64,000 bases of DNA from Oscillospiraceae bacterium (GTDB lineage: Bacteria > Bacillota > Clostridia > Oscillospirales > Ruminococcaceae): contig JAHHTZ010000009.1 in NCBI GenBank assembly GCA_020024285.1, forward strand, positions 1-64,000, given 5' to 3'. Positions 1-8,506 of the stretch are shown piece by piece (position 1 is the first letter of the stretch; the number at the start of each line of letters is the position of its first letter). The position numbers and the translations under genes were made by a program. A model generated the notes under the pieces. The model saw only the letters and a list, made by a program, of their open reading frames with translations, was not told where the DNA came from and made no database searches.

Positions 1-463
1 ACATCTACTTGCATTATTTTTACACGAACCAACGGTTGGATTGGGGAGATTCAACGATTGGTTGGAAAGGATTTTTCAGTTTCCGTATCATTTTAGCACA
101 AAGATGTAAACACTTCTATCATTTCTCATTACAATGGGAGAACAAGACGATATTTCATTATATTCCTCCCTTGATTGCTACAAAAGGACAGGCGGTGACT
201 GTCGTAGGGCGGTGCGTATACACCGTTCGTTTTCTCCTTAATGGCTACTGCCTGTTCTGTTATCTATACTCGGTTGACGGGATAATGGTGAGATGGCTGT
301 TCTTGTCTTATTTTGTATACTTTTTTACCGCACATGAGAATTAACGCTGCGCTGCTTTCATTAAAACAATTCTCATGAATGATCGCTAAATGGTCGATTT
401 CGTATGGGACTCCTGTTTTCTCCAACACTTCTCCTTGAACAGCATCCCTCGCACCTCCGCTTG
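1..463. other. Gene-free stretch with inverted repeats
   Basis: I see no convincing gene here. The longest open frame (9-344, plus) is rich in aromatic and Cys residues, lacks a ribosome binding site and matches nothing I recognise. Two inverted repeats stand out: a 9-base pairing between 185-193 and 250-258 that encloses a perfect hairpin (210-214 with 221-225), and a perfect 10-base repeat at 333-342 and 368-377. They could belong to a leader of a gene to the left of the window or to a small RNA. Confidence 0.4.
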
Positions 464-510
464 CAATAAAAAATCGACAGCACCCGAAAGAGGATCGGTG
501 CTGTCGATTT
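464..510 (-). terminator. Intrinsic terminator of nrdDG
   Basis: A perfect 14-bp stem (471-484 with 497-510) around a 12-nt loop lies 20 nt beyond the nrdG stop. On the minus strand it is followed by a U-rich run (470-464), so it should end the nrdD-nrdG transcript. Confidence 0.85.
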
Positions 511-530
511 TATGCTGTATTTATGAAAGA

Positions 531-1034
531 TTAAAATGATGCTTCCACTGCATGACCGCAGGTGAGAGAGGCAGGAACATCCAAAATCCGTTGGTTTGTG
601 CTTCCGCGAAACTTCACCATCATGGATTTTTTGCTTTGCAGGAAGGGTCCGTCGATGAGATAGCGGCATTCCTCCAGCAATTCCATCTGCTGAGGGTCCT
701 GATGCTCCATCAGCTCCTCAAACGTGTAGCCGGTATAGCAGATGATATCCTTGCCGCAGCGCCGAAGATCCTTTGCCAGAGCGGTCAAAGGGGCTGCCTG
801 ACACATCGGCTCACCACCGGAGAAGGTGACGCCGCAGATGAGAGGATTTTTCCTGACATCCTTTGCGATGGATTCGATCGTTTTTATGGTACCGCCCTCA
901 AAGTTGTGTGTTTGGGGGTTATGGCATCCGGGGCAATGGTGTGGGCAGCCCTGCACAAAGATGGTGTAGCGGATGCCGGGACCGTCTACGATCGATTCCG
1001 GGATGATACCGGAAATTCGAAGATTTTGCTCCAT
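531..1034 (-). CDS. nrdG: Anaerobic ribonucleotide reductase activating protein NrdG
   Basis: Radical SAM activase that uses a [4Fe-4S] cluster and S-adenosylmethionine to install the glycyl radical on NrdD. The cluster-binding motif CPHHCPGC is followed by HNPQTHNF, and a glycine-rich TFSGGEP motif lies further on; both are typical of NrdG. About 167 residues is the usual length. I chose the ATG at 1034 because the protein then begins MEQNLRISGIIPESIVDGPG like its homologues; earlier in-frame ATG (1046) and TTG (1058) codons sit too close to or before the GGAAAGGA site. It follows nrdD by 45 nt on the same strand and shares its terminator. Confidence 0.93.
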   Translation of the reverse strand: MEQNLRISGIIPESIVDGPGIRYTIFVQGCPHHCPGCHNPQTHNFEGGTIKTIESIAKDVRKNPLICGVTFSGGEPMCQAAPLTALAKDLRRCGKDIICYTGYTFEELMEHQDPQQMELLEECRYLIDGPFLQSKKSMMVKFRGSTNQRILDVPASLTCGHAVEASF

Positions 1035-1079
1035 AACTTGACTCATTCCTTTCCCCAAATCGGATGTATTTTGATGAAA

Positions 1080-3401
1080 CTATTTTGCAGTGGAAAAATG
1101 TTTTACACGGTCGCGCTCTTCTGCGCGTTTTGCATTGTTCCAGCGGTCGGTCGTACCGACAAGATAGCCGGTGATGCGGCGGATGCGCTCAAACTTCGGA
1201 GAACCTTCCTCCTCACGGCGTCCGCACTTCGGGCATACATCTCCGATGATCCCAGTGTATCCGCAGACGCAGTCGCGGTCTACCGGATGGTTGATGGAGC
1301 CGTAGCCGATGCCGGATTCCTTCATGCAGCGCACGATCTGCTCGAATGCTTCGAGGTTGTCGCTTGGGTCGCCGTCCAGCTCCACATAGGTGATGTGTCC
1401 GCCGTTTGTAAGGGCATGGTAAGGCGCTTCCAGCTGAATCTTCTGAAATGCACCGATTGGGTAGTAAACAGGGATATGGAAGGAGTTGGTATAGTATTCA
1501 CGGTCGGTGATGCCTTCAATGGTTCCAAAGCGCTTTTGGTCGATTTTTACAAAGCGACCAGAAAGCCCTTCGGCGGGCGTTGCAATCAGGGAGAAGTTGA
1601 GCCCTGTTTTTTCACTTGCTTCGTCCATGCGTTTACGCATATGACCAACGATTTCCAAGCCAAGATTTTGTGCGATTTCGCTTTCTCCGTGGTGCTGTCC
1701 GATCAGTCCCTTCAGACACTCTGCAAGACCGATGAATCCCATCGTCAAGGTGCCGTGCTTGAGGACTTCCTCGACGCTGTCCTCCCAGTCGAGCTTGTCG
1801 GAATCGAGCCAAACGCCCTGTCCCATCAGAAACGGGAAGTTCTTGACTTTTTTCTGGCACTGGATACGAAAACGTGCCATCAGCTGGTCAATGACCAGAT
1901 CGATGCGCTCATCGAGCATCTCAAAGAACAGGTCGATGTTTTTGTTTGAGAGCAGAGCCAGACGCGGCAGGTTCACCGAGGTGAAGCTCAGGTTTCCGCG
2001 GCCGTTGACGATTTCACGGGATGGGTCGTATACGTTTCCTGCTACACGGGTGCGGCAGCCCATGTAGGCGATCTCTGTTTCGGGATGTCCCGGTTTATAG
2101 TACTGCTTGTTGAACGGTGCATCGATGAAGGAGAAGTTCGGGAAGAGACGTTTTGCCGATACGCGGCATCCAAGCTGGAAGAGATCGTAGTTCGGTTCGC
2201 CCGGATTGTAGTTTACACCTTCTTTTACTTTGAAAATATGGATCGGGAAGATGCAGGTTTCGCCATTTCCGAGTCCTGCTTCGGTAGCGAGCAGGAGGTT
2301 GCGGATGACCATGCGTCCTTCCGGAGAGGTGTCTGTTCCGTAGTTTAAGGAGCTGAACGGGATCTGTGCTCCGGCACGGGAGTGCATCGTGTTGAGATTA
2401 TGTACCAGTGCCTCCATTGCCTGATAAGTCGTGCGGTCCGTTTCCTTGAGGGCGTATTTGAGTGCGAAGCGCTGGACCTTTTTCACCATATCTTCCCCGA
2501 TGATGGGGGCGAGGAGCTTGGATTCCTCTGCAAGGTATACATCGTGGTTTTCGAGGGATGGGAGGAAGGCTGCTGCCTTGAGCTCATCAAAAAGAGGAGC
2601 AAGCACAGTATCGGCGTCCTCAAGGCTGCACAGCAGCTCACAGGCTTTGATGAGGTTGCGGCGGTAGAGCTTTGTGTAGGTTTTTGCAACGCCGGGAGCC
2701 ATGTCATAGTCGAATGCAGGGATGCTCTGTCCGCCGTGCTGGTCGTTCTGGTTCGACTGGATGGCGATGCATGCCAGCGCACTGTAGCTCATAATGTCGT
2801 TCGGTTCGCGCAAAAATCCGTGCCCTGTGCAGAAGCCATCCCGGAAGAGCTTCGACAGATCGATCTGACAGCAGGTCGTAGTCAGAGTAAGAAAATCAAG
2901 GTCGTGGATATGGATATCGCCTGAAGCGTGCGCCTGCGCGTGCTTTGGGTCAAGGATAAACATTTCGTCGAAGGCTTTTGCACCCTCAGAGCCGTATTTG
3001 AGCATGGTACCCATTGCGGTATCGCCATCAATGTTGGCATTTTCGCGCTTGATGTCATTTTCTGCTGAGTTTTTGAAGGTGAGATCCTCGTAAATTTTCA
3101 TCAGCTTTGTATTCATCTCGCGGACACGGGTCCGCTGTGCGCGGTAGAGGATATAGCTTTTTGCGGTACGGGTATGACCGTTTTTGATCAGGACCTTTTC
3201 AACCATGTCTTGAACTTCTTCCACAGTGGGAGCAGCAGTGCCGGTTTCTTCGAGCATCTCCTCCACCTGATGTGCAAGGTTTTGTGCCTGCTCATAGTTG
3301 TTTCCGCCGATTGCCTGTGCAGCACGAAAAATTGCCTGTGCGATTTTCTCCGAGTCAAAATCTCTGGTTCGACCGTCGCGTTTTACGATGGTTTTTATCA
3401 T
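1080..3401 (-). CDS. nrdD: Anaerobic ribonucleoside-triphosphate reductase NrdD
   Basis: Class III glycyl-radical reductase that makes dNTPs from NTPs without oxygen. Visible in the 773 residues are an N-terminal ATP-cone (about 1-95, VKRDGRTRDFDSEKIAQAI), the catalytic barrel, a C-terminal zinc site made by two cysteine pairs (CVCGYTG and CPKCG), and the glycyl-radical loop RRITGYLVGTT near the C terminus. Length is normal for the family. The ATG at 3401 is preceded by AAAGGGG. It forms an operon with nrdG, and candidate NrdR boxes lie about 215-260 bp upstream. The enzyme is oxygen-sensitive, which fits an anaerobe. Confidence 0.96.
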   Translation of the reverse strand: MIKTIVKRDGRTRDFDSEKIAQAIFRAAQAIGGNNYEQAQNLAHQVEEMLEETGTAAPTVEEVQDMVEKVLIKNGHTRTAKSYILYRAQRTRVREMNTKLMKIYEDLTFKNSAENDIKRENANIDGDTAMGTMLKYGSEGAKAFDEMFILDPKHAQAHASGDIHIHDLDFLTLTTTCCQIDLSKLFRDGFCTGHGFLREPNDIMSYSALACIAIQSNQNDQHGGQSIPAFDYDMAPGVAKTYTKLYRRNLIKACELLCSLEDADTVLAPLFDELKAAAFLPSLENHDVYLAEESKLLAPIIGEDMVKKVQRFALKYALKETDRTTYQAMEALVHNLNTMHSRAGAQIPFSSLNYGTDTSPEGRMVIRNLLLATEAGLGNGETCIFPIHIFKVKEGVNYNPGEPNYDLFQLGCRVSAKRLFPNFSFIDAPFNKQYYKPGHPETEIAYMGCRTRVAGNVYDPSREIVNGRGNLSFTSVNLPRLALLSNKNIDLFFEMLDERIDLVIDQLMARFRIQCQKKVKNFPFLMGQGVWLDSDKLDWEDSVEEVLKHGTLTMGFIGLAECLKGLIGQHHGESEIAQNLGLEIVGHMRKRMDEASEKTGLNFSLIATPAEGLSGRFVKIDQKRFGTIEGITDREYYTNSFHIPVYYPIGAFQKIQLEAPYHALTNGGHITYVELDGDPSDNLEAFEQIVRCMKESGIGYGSINHPVDRDCVCGYTGIIGDVCPKCGRREEEGSPKFERIRRITGYLVGTTDRWNNAKRAEERDRVKHFSTAK

Positions 3402-3615
3402 GTTATACAGCCCCTTTGATATGTTAAACTTCCGCCCAAATCCGAATTTTGCCGCAAAAAAAGAGCCATAGCAGCGCCTTCTTTTCCTCGAAAACGCCGA
3501 TGACCACAGCTGTTTGAGAGAATGGTATCTCTTTGGATCAGTTTCATTTTATCCCTACTGTATCGAAAAGTCAACTGTGAAAAAACACAAAATTCAGTGT
3601 ACGGCATCATCATCA

Positions 3616-3661
3616 ACCACAATATATAGAAAATCAAAGGAAAAAGACACGATATTTTGGT
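3616..3661 (-). promoter_or_regulatory. Candidate tandem NrdR boxes upstream of nrdDG
   Basis: Two NrdR-like sites read ACCACAATATATAGAA (3616-3631) and GACACGATATTTTGGT (3646-3661). They resemble the consensus ACAC-A/T-ATATATAG-type box. Their offset of 30 bp is close to three helical turns, the usual spacing of paired NrdR boxes. They lie in the 420-bp gap between divergent nrdD and exoA. NrdR itself is not in the window, so regulation is inferred from the site alone. Confidence 0.6.
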
Positions 3662-3824
3662 TGCTGCATTTTTTAGGAGAACCACCCGGAGAAGGCATAA
3701 TAACAGGGCTTTTGTTGATTTTTTTAGGGATACAGTGTATCATTTATACTGTAAGAGTATACAAGGAGAAAATTTTTCTCCTTGCTCATAAACAAAAAGA
3801 AAAGAAAAGGAGTGTTGACAAAGC

Positions 3825-4580
3825 ATGATGAAGCTGATTTCATGGAATGTAAACGGGCTCAGAGCCTGTATCACAAAAGGGTTTATGGATTTTTTTAAGC
3901 AGGAGGATGCGGACATCTTCTGCCTTGGAGAAACCAAAATGCAGCCGGATCAGGCACAGGTAGAAACTCCGGGATATTTCCAATATTGGAACAGCGCGGT
4001 AAAAAAAGGATATTCCGGTACAGCAGTTTTCACAAAAACAGAACCACTGTCCGTGTCGTATGGACTGGGTATAGAGGAACACGATCAGGAAGGACGTGTG
4101 ATCACCCTCGAATTTGAAGAGTTTTACCTTGTAAATGTGTACACGCCAAACTCCAAGGAGGGACTTGCACGGCTGGATTACCGTATGCAGTGGGAGGACG
4201 ACTTCCGTGCATATCTGCTGCGCCTCGACGAAAAGAAACCGGTCGTTCTCTGCGGCGATCTCAACGTGGCACATCAGGAGATCGACCTCAAAAACCCGAA
4301 AACCAACCGCAGAAACGCCGGATTCACCGACGAAGAACGCGGGAAAATGACAGAGCTGCTCGAAAGCGGCTTCACCGATTCCTTCCGTGCAAAATATCCA
4401 AAGCTGGAGGGCGCTTACTCGTGGTGGAGCTACCGCTTCAAGGCGAGAGAAAAAAATACCGGATGGCGCATCGATTATTTTATCGTGTCGAACCGTTTGG
4501 CACCCCAGATCGAAGATGCAAAAATCTACTGTGATATTTTAGGCAGCGACCATTGTCCTGTGGGGCTCATTTTAAAATAA
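3825..4580 (+). CDS. exoA: Exodeoxyribonuclease III / AP endonuclease
   Basis: Cytoplasmic base-excision repair enzyme that cuts at abasic sites and degrades one strand from 3' ends. The 251-residue protein has the exonuclease-endonuclease-phosphatase fold signatures in order: SWNVNGLRA near the N terminus, CLGETKM with the metal-binding Glu, GDLNVAHQEID in the middle, and the catalytic end motif GSDHCPVGL. Length is normal. The start is the first of two adjacent ATG codons after AAAGGAG. It stands alone, divergent from nrdD, and is followed by a promoter for the next operon. Confidence 0.95.
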   Translation: MMKLISWNVNGLRACITKGFMDFFKQEDADIFCLGETKMQPDQAQVETPGYFQYWNSAVKKGYSGTAVFTKTEPLSVSYGLGIEEHDQEGRVITLEFEEFYLVNVYTPNSKEGLARLDYRMQWEDDFRAYLLRLDEKKPVVLCGDLNVAHQEIDLKNPKTNRRNAGFTDEERGKMTELLESGFTDSFRAKYPKLEGAYSWWSYRFKAREKNTGWRIDYFIVSNRLAPQIEDAKIYCDILGSDHCPVGLILK

Positions 4581-4608
4581 AAAGGGTTAAATAATTCACA
4601 CTCTATCC

Positions 4609-4679
4609 TTGTATTGGCGAAAAAAGTTTTGTATAATAAAGGCAATATCCTTCTTGGCAAACGATCACAGCTTGCCAAG
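4609..4679 (+). promoter_or_regulatory. Promoter and palindrome upstream of the Fe-S scaffold operon
   Basis: A vegetative promoter reads TTGTAT (4609-4614), 17-bp spacer, TATAAT (4632-4637). Between it and the ribosome binding site lies a perfect 8-bp inverted repeat, CTTGGCAA (4653-4660) and TTGCCAAG (4672-4679), with an 11-nt centre. It could be an operator for a dimeric regulator or an RNA hairpin in the leader. Confidence 0.6.
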
Positions 4680-4700
4680 AGGCTGAAAGGAGTTTTTACC

Positions 4701-5393
4701 ATGACGTATTCCCATGAAGTTGAGAGAATGTGTCCCATTGCCAAAGGTCCAAACCATGGTCCTGCTCCCATCCCGGAGGAAGGCAGCTGGGTCAAAGCAT
4801 ATCAAATCAGCGATATTTCCGGTCTGTCCCACGGCATTGGCTGGTGCGCGCCGCAGCAGGGTGCCTGTAAGCTGACACTCAATGTAAAGAACGGTATCAT
4901 TCAGGAGGCACTGGTGGAAACCCTGGGCTGTTCCGGTATGACCCATTCCGCAGCGATGGCAGGAGAGATCCTCCCTGGAAAAACGCTGCTTGAAGCACTC
5001 AATACAGACCTTGTCTGTGATGCGATCAACGTTGCAATGAGAGAGATTTTCAAACAGCTTGCATACGGCAGAACACAGACGGCATTTTCCGAAGGCGGAC
5101 TTCCAATCGGCGCGAGCTTGGAGGATCTGGGCAAGGGGCTGCGCTCTCAGGTGGGCACCATCTTCTCCACAAACCTCAAAGGTGTGCGCTATCTGGAGCT
5201 TGCAGAAGGATATATCCTGTCTGTTGCACTGGATGAGAACAACGAAGCGATTGGTTATAAATTTGTAAAAGTGGGAAAAATGCTGGAAGACATCCGTCAC
5301 GGCATGGACCCGGACAAAGCATACGAAAAGAACATCGGTTTCTATGGCCGCTATGAAAATGCAGCCAAGTACATCGATCCAAGAGAAGAATAA
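4701..5393 (+). CDS. IscU/NifU-like iron-sulfur scaffold protein, clostridial type
   Basis: The 230-residue protein carries an IscU/NifU N-terminal-like core: a Cys-containing stretch GWCAPQQGACKLTL, the GCSGMTHSAAMAG block that corresponds to the GCG-x-SxAS region of scaffold proteins, and a later Cys in DLVCDAINVAMREIF. It is longer than classical IscU (about 130 residues). The ATG at 4701 follows AAAGGAG; upstream in-frame codons lie over the promoter. It is paired with the GGGtGRT gene, 16 nt downstream. Scaffold or carrier activity is inferred from similarity; the client is unknown. Confidence 0.75.
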   Translation: MTYSHEVERMCPIAKGPNHGPAPIPEEGSWVKAYQISDISGLSHGIGWCAPQQGACKLTLNVKNGIIQEALVETLGCSGMTHSAAMAGEILPGKTLLEALNTDLVCDAINVAMREIFKQLAYGRTQTAFSEGGLPIGASLEDLGKGLRSQVGTIFSTNLKGVRYLELAEGYILSVALDENNEAIGYKFVKVGKMLEDIRHGMDPDKAYEKNIGFYGRYENAAKYIDPREE

Positions 5394-5409
5394 GCAGGAG
5401 GGAAGGAAC

Positions 5410-6408
5410 ATGGCAGTATTTGAAGGACAGGAACGAAGAATGCCCAAAATTGAGGCTTGCCTGAAAGAATATGGTATGACCTCCCTGGACGAAGCAAGGG
5501 AATTTTGCCTTGAAAAAGGGATCGACGTGGACGAAATCGTGAAGGGAATCCAGCCGATTGCATTTGAAAATGCAGTCTGGGCATACACCCTCGGGGTAGC
5601 GGTTGCCCTCAAAAAAGGCATCACCACCGCAGCAGAAGCAGCAGAGGCGATCGGCATCGGCTTGCAGGCATTCTGTGTTCCCGGCTCCGTTGCAGAGCAG
5701 CGCAATGTCGGACAAGGCCACGGAAACCTCGGCGCAATGCTTTTGAGGGAAGAAACAAACTGCTTCTGCTTCCTTGCAGGACATGAGTCCTTTGCAGCAG
5801 CAGAAGGCGCAATCGGTATTGCCCGCACCGCAAACAAAGCCCGCAAAAAACCGCTGCGCGTTATCCTCAACGGCTTGGGCAAGGATGCAGCATACATCAT
5901 TTCCCGCATCAACGGCTTTACCTATGTGGAAACAGACTACGATTACTACACAGGCGATCTGAAGGTAGTTCGCGAAGTACCGTTCTCCGAAGGGGACAGA
6001 GCGCAGGTGCGCTGCTATGGATGCAATGACGTATCCGAAGGCGTTGCAATCATGCGCGCAGAAAAAGTGGATGTATCCATCACCGGAAACTCCACAAACC
6101 CAACCCGCTTCCAGCATCCGGTTGCAGGCACCTATAAAAAATGGTGCTGGGAAAACGGCGTGAAGTACTTCTCCGTCGCTTCCGGCGGTGGTACGGGACG
6201 TACCCTCCATCCGGACAACATGGCTGCAGGTCCTGCTTCCTACGGTATGACCGATACCATGGGACGCATGCACAGCGATGCACAGTTTGCAGGCTCCTCC
6301 TCCGTTCCGGCTCATGTTGAGATGATGGGTCTGATCGGTATGGGCAATAACCCGATGGTGGGCGCAACCGTTGCCTGTGCTGTTGCAGTAGAAGAAGCTG
6401 CAAAATAA
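5410..6408 (+). CDS. GGGtGRT family protein
   Basis: The 332-residue protein contains the family signature SGGGTGRTLHPDNMAAG near residue 260. Other landmarks are QRNVGQGHGNLGAMLL, a paired-cysteine RCYGCNDVSEG segment, and SITGNSTNPTRFQHP. It has no signal peptide or membrane segment. The ATG at 5410 follows AGGAGGGAAGGAAC. Members of this family are found mainly in anaerobes next to the IscU-like gene, as here, but have no established reaction. A role in iron-sulfur or cofactor chemistry is only an inference from the neighbour. A 20-bp perfect terminator follows. Confidence 0.8.
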   Translation: MAVFEGQERRMPKIEACLKEYGMTSLDEAREFCLEKGIDVDEIVKGIQPIAFENAVWAYTLGVAVALKKGITTAAEAAEAIGIGLQAFCVPGSVAEQRNVGQGHGNLGAMLLREETNCFCFLAGHESFAAAEGAIGIARTANKARKKPLRVILNGLGKDAAYIISRINGFTYVETDYDYYTGDLKVVREVPFSEGDRAQVRCYGCNDVSEGVAIMRAEKVDVSITGNSTNPTRFQHPVAGTYKKWCWENGVKYFSVASGGGTGRTLHPDNMAAGPASYGMTDTMGRMHSDAQFAGSSSVPAHVEMMGLIGMGNNPMVGATVACAVAVEEAAK

Positions 6409-6436
6409 GCACACAAATCGATTATCCTGTGAAATC

Positions 6437-6480
6437 AAAACACCCCCATGACACACTGCTGTGTGTCATGGGGGTGTTTT
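6437..6480. terminator. Bidirectional intrinsic terminator
   Basis: A perfect 20-bp stem (6437-6456 with 6461-6480) with a TGCT loop and T-runs on both sides separates the GGGtGRT gene from convergent typA. Confidence 0.9.
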
Positions 6481-6515
6481 CTATATGTTCAGATCAAAGA
6501 GATTCAGCACGATTC

Positions 6516-8336
6516 TTATTTTGTTTTGCTCCATGCTTTCATGCGCTGCGTTTTATCGAGAATCTTCTTTCTCATGCGGATGCTTTTCGGGGTTACTTCG
6601 ATCAGCTCATCGTCTTTGATGAATTCGATGCACTGTTCCAAAGACATATTTTTCGGGGTAACAAGGCGCAGAGCATCGTCACTGCCGGATGCGCGGGTAT
6701 TGGTGAGGTGCTTCTTTTTGCATACGTTTACAACAAGGTCCTCATCCTTTGGAGATTGACCGACGATCATGCCCTCATAAACAGGGACGCCGGCGCCGAT
6801 AAACAGAGTTCCGCGCTCCTGCGCATTGTACAGACCGTAGGTAACAGCATCGCCCTGCTCAAACGCGATCATGGAACCGAAGGAACGGCTCGGAATCTCG
6901 CCCTTGTGCGGCTCGTAGCCGATGAGGATGGAGTTCATGATGCCTTCCCCTTTGGTATCGGTCAAAAATTCGCTGCGATAGCCGAACAGACCGCGGGAAG
7001 GAATGGTGAATTCCAACTTGGTGCGTCCGTTCATTGGATTCATGGAAACAAGAACACCTTTGCGGGTGCCCATTTTTTCCATAACGGAACCGGTTGCAAA
7101 ATCAGGAACATCGACAACAAGCTCTTCCATTGGTTCGAGGAGCTGTCCGTTTTCTTCCTTGAAGAGCACCTGAGGACGGCTTACCTGGAACTCGTAGCCT
7201 TCGCGGCGCATAGTTTCGATGAGGATGGACAGGTGCATTTCGCCGCGTCCTGCCACACGGAATTCGTCTGCATAATCGGTTTCGGTGATACGAAGAGAAA
7301 CGTCCTTGAGGGTTTCCTTGAGCAGACGGTCACGCAGATGACGGGAGGTCAGGAATTTACCCTCACGGCCTGCAAACGGGCTGTCGTTTACAGAGAAGGT
7401 CATCTCGATGGTCGGGTCGGAAATTTTTACGAAAGGAAGCGGCTCGATTGCAGTTGGTGCGCAGAGGGTTTCACCGATGCTGACATTCTCAAGACCGGAG
7501 ATGCACACGATGTCGCCCATTTTGCCTTCCTGTGCAGGAACACGGGCAAGTCCCTCGATCTGGTACAGGGAAACAATCTTGCCCTTGTACTGGGTTTCGG
7601 GATTGTGGTAGTCGCAGACAACAACCGGATCGTTGACATGAACGACACCGCGGGAGATTCGTCCGATTGCGATTCGTCCAACGTATTCGTTGTAGTCGAT
7701 GGAGGATACAAGAAGCTGGAACGGTGCATCGATCTCGCCCTCTGGAGCAGGGATCTCAGAGAGGATGGTGTCAAAGAGCGGGTTGAGGTTGTCGCCGCGC
7801 ACACCCGGCTCAAAGGATGCGGTACCCTCTTTGCCGGAGCAGTAGAGGATTTTGGATTCGAGCTGTTCTTCGGTTGCATCGAGGTCGAACAGCAGATCAT
7901 AAACTTCCTCGCGCACTTCTTCGTTTCGTGCATCCGGACGGTCTGTTTTATTGACTACGATGATGACCTTATGTCCCATTTCCAGTGCTTTTTGCAGTAC
8001 GAAGCGGGTCTGAGGCATTGGACCCTCGAAGGAGTCTACCAGCAAAATAACACCGTTTACCATTTTGAGGATACGCTCTACCTCGCCGCCGAAGTCAGCG
8101 TGTCCTGGGGTGTCGATGATGTTGATTTTTACACCGTTGTAGTTGATGGCTGTATTTTTTGCAAGGATGGTGATGCCGCGTTCGCGCTCCAAATCGCCGT
8201 TATCCATTACACGGTCCTGCACAGACTGATTTTCGCGGAAGGTGCCGCTCTGTTTGAGCATCTGGTCAACCAGCGTTGTTTTGCCGTGGTCAACGTGAGC
8301 GATGATTGCAATATTTCTTAAATCTTCTCTAATCAA
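6516..8336 (-). CDS. typA: Ribosome-associated GTPase TypA/BipA
   Basis: Translational GTPase that binds the ribosome and supports 50S assembly and stress adaptation. The 606-residue protein has the full G-domain series: AHVDHGKTTLVDQ (P-loop), RERGITI (switch I), DTPGHADFGGE with the catalytic His, and NKTD. Domains II-III and the BipA C-terminal domain follow (LEPMEELVVDVP, GRTKLEFTIPSRGLFGYR). Length is normal. The start is TTG at 8336, after AAGGAGACGAAAACC. It is a single-gene unit that ends at the bidirectional terminator. Confidence 0.96.
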   Translation of the reverse strand: MIREDLRNIAIIAHVDHGKTTLVDQMLKQSGTFRENQSVQDRVMDNGDLERERGITILAKNTAINYNGVKINIIDTPGHADFGGEVERILKMVNGVILLVDSFEGPMPQTRFVLQKALEMGHKVIIVVNKTDRPDARNEEVREEVYDLLFDLDATEEQLESKILYCSGKEGTASFEPGVRGDNLNPLFDTILSEIPAPEGEIDAPFQLLVSSIDYNEYVGRIAIGRISRGVVHVNDPVVVCDYHNPETQYKGKIVSLYQIEGLARVPAQEGKMGDIVCISGLENVSIGETLCAPTAIEPLPFVKISDPTIEMTFSVNDSPFAGREGKFLTSRHLRDRLLKETLKDVSLRITETDYADEFRVAGRGEMHLSILIETMRREGYEFQVSRPQVLFKEENGQLLEPMEELVVDVPDFATGSVMEKMGTRKGVLVSMNPMNGRTKLEFTIPSRGLFGYRSEFLTDTKGEGIMNSILIGYEPHKGEIPSRSFGSMIAFEQGDAVTYGLYNAQERGTLFIGAGVPVYEGMIVGQSPKDEDLVVNVCKKKHLTNTRASGSDDALRLVTPKNMSLEQCIEFIKDDELIEVTPKSIRMRKKILDKTQRMKAWSKTK

Positions 8337-8506
8337 GGTTTTCGTCTCCTTATTGATTGAATCAAATATACGTTCGGTTACTTCTAAAACTCTATTATAC
8401 TTAGAATCTCCTTTGTATTCCAGCCTTTTTTTTAATTCCCTTGTATTGCATAAAGGATATCCTTCCCAAAGGAGGGTTTTTGTTCAAATTGAAGGAATCA
8501 ATCAAA

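Noticed and set aside
552..1949. Long plus-strand reading frame opposite nrdG/nrdD
   Set aside because: It is antisense to two certain genes with intact motifs, has no ribosome binding site, and its sequence is a shadow of their codons.
6429..8321. 630-codon plus-strand frame opposite typA
   Set aside because: It mirrors typA, which has all GTPase motifs, a ribosome binding site and a terminator; the antisense protein resembles nothing.
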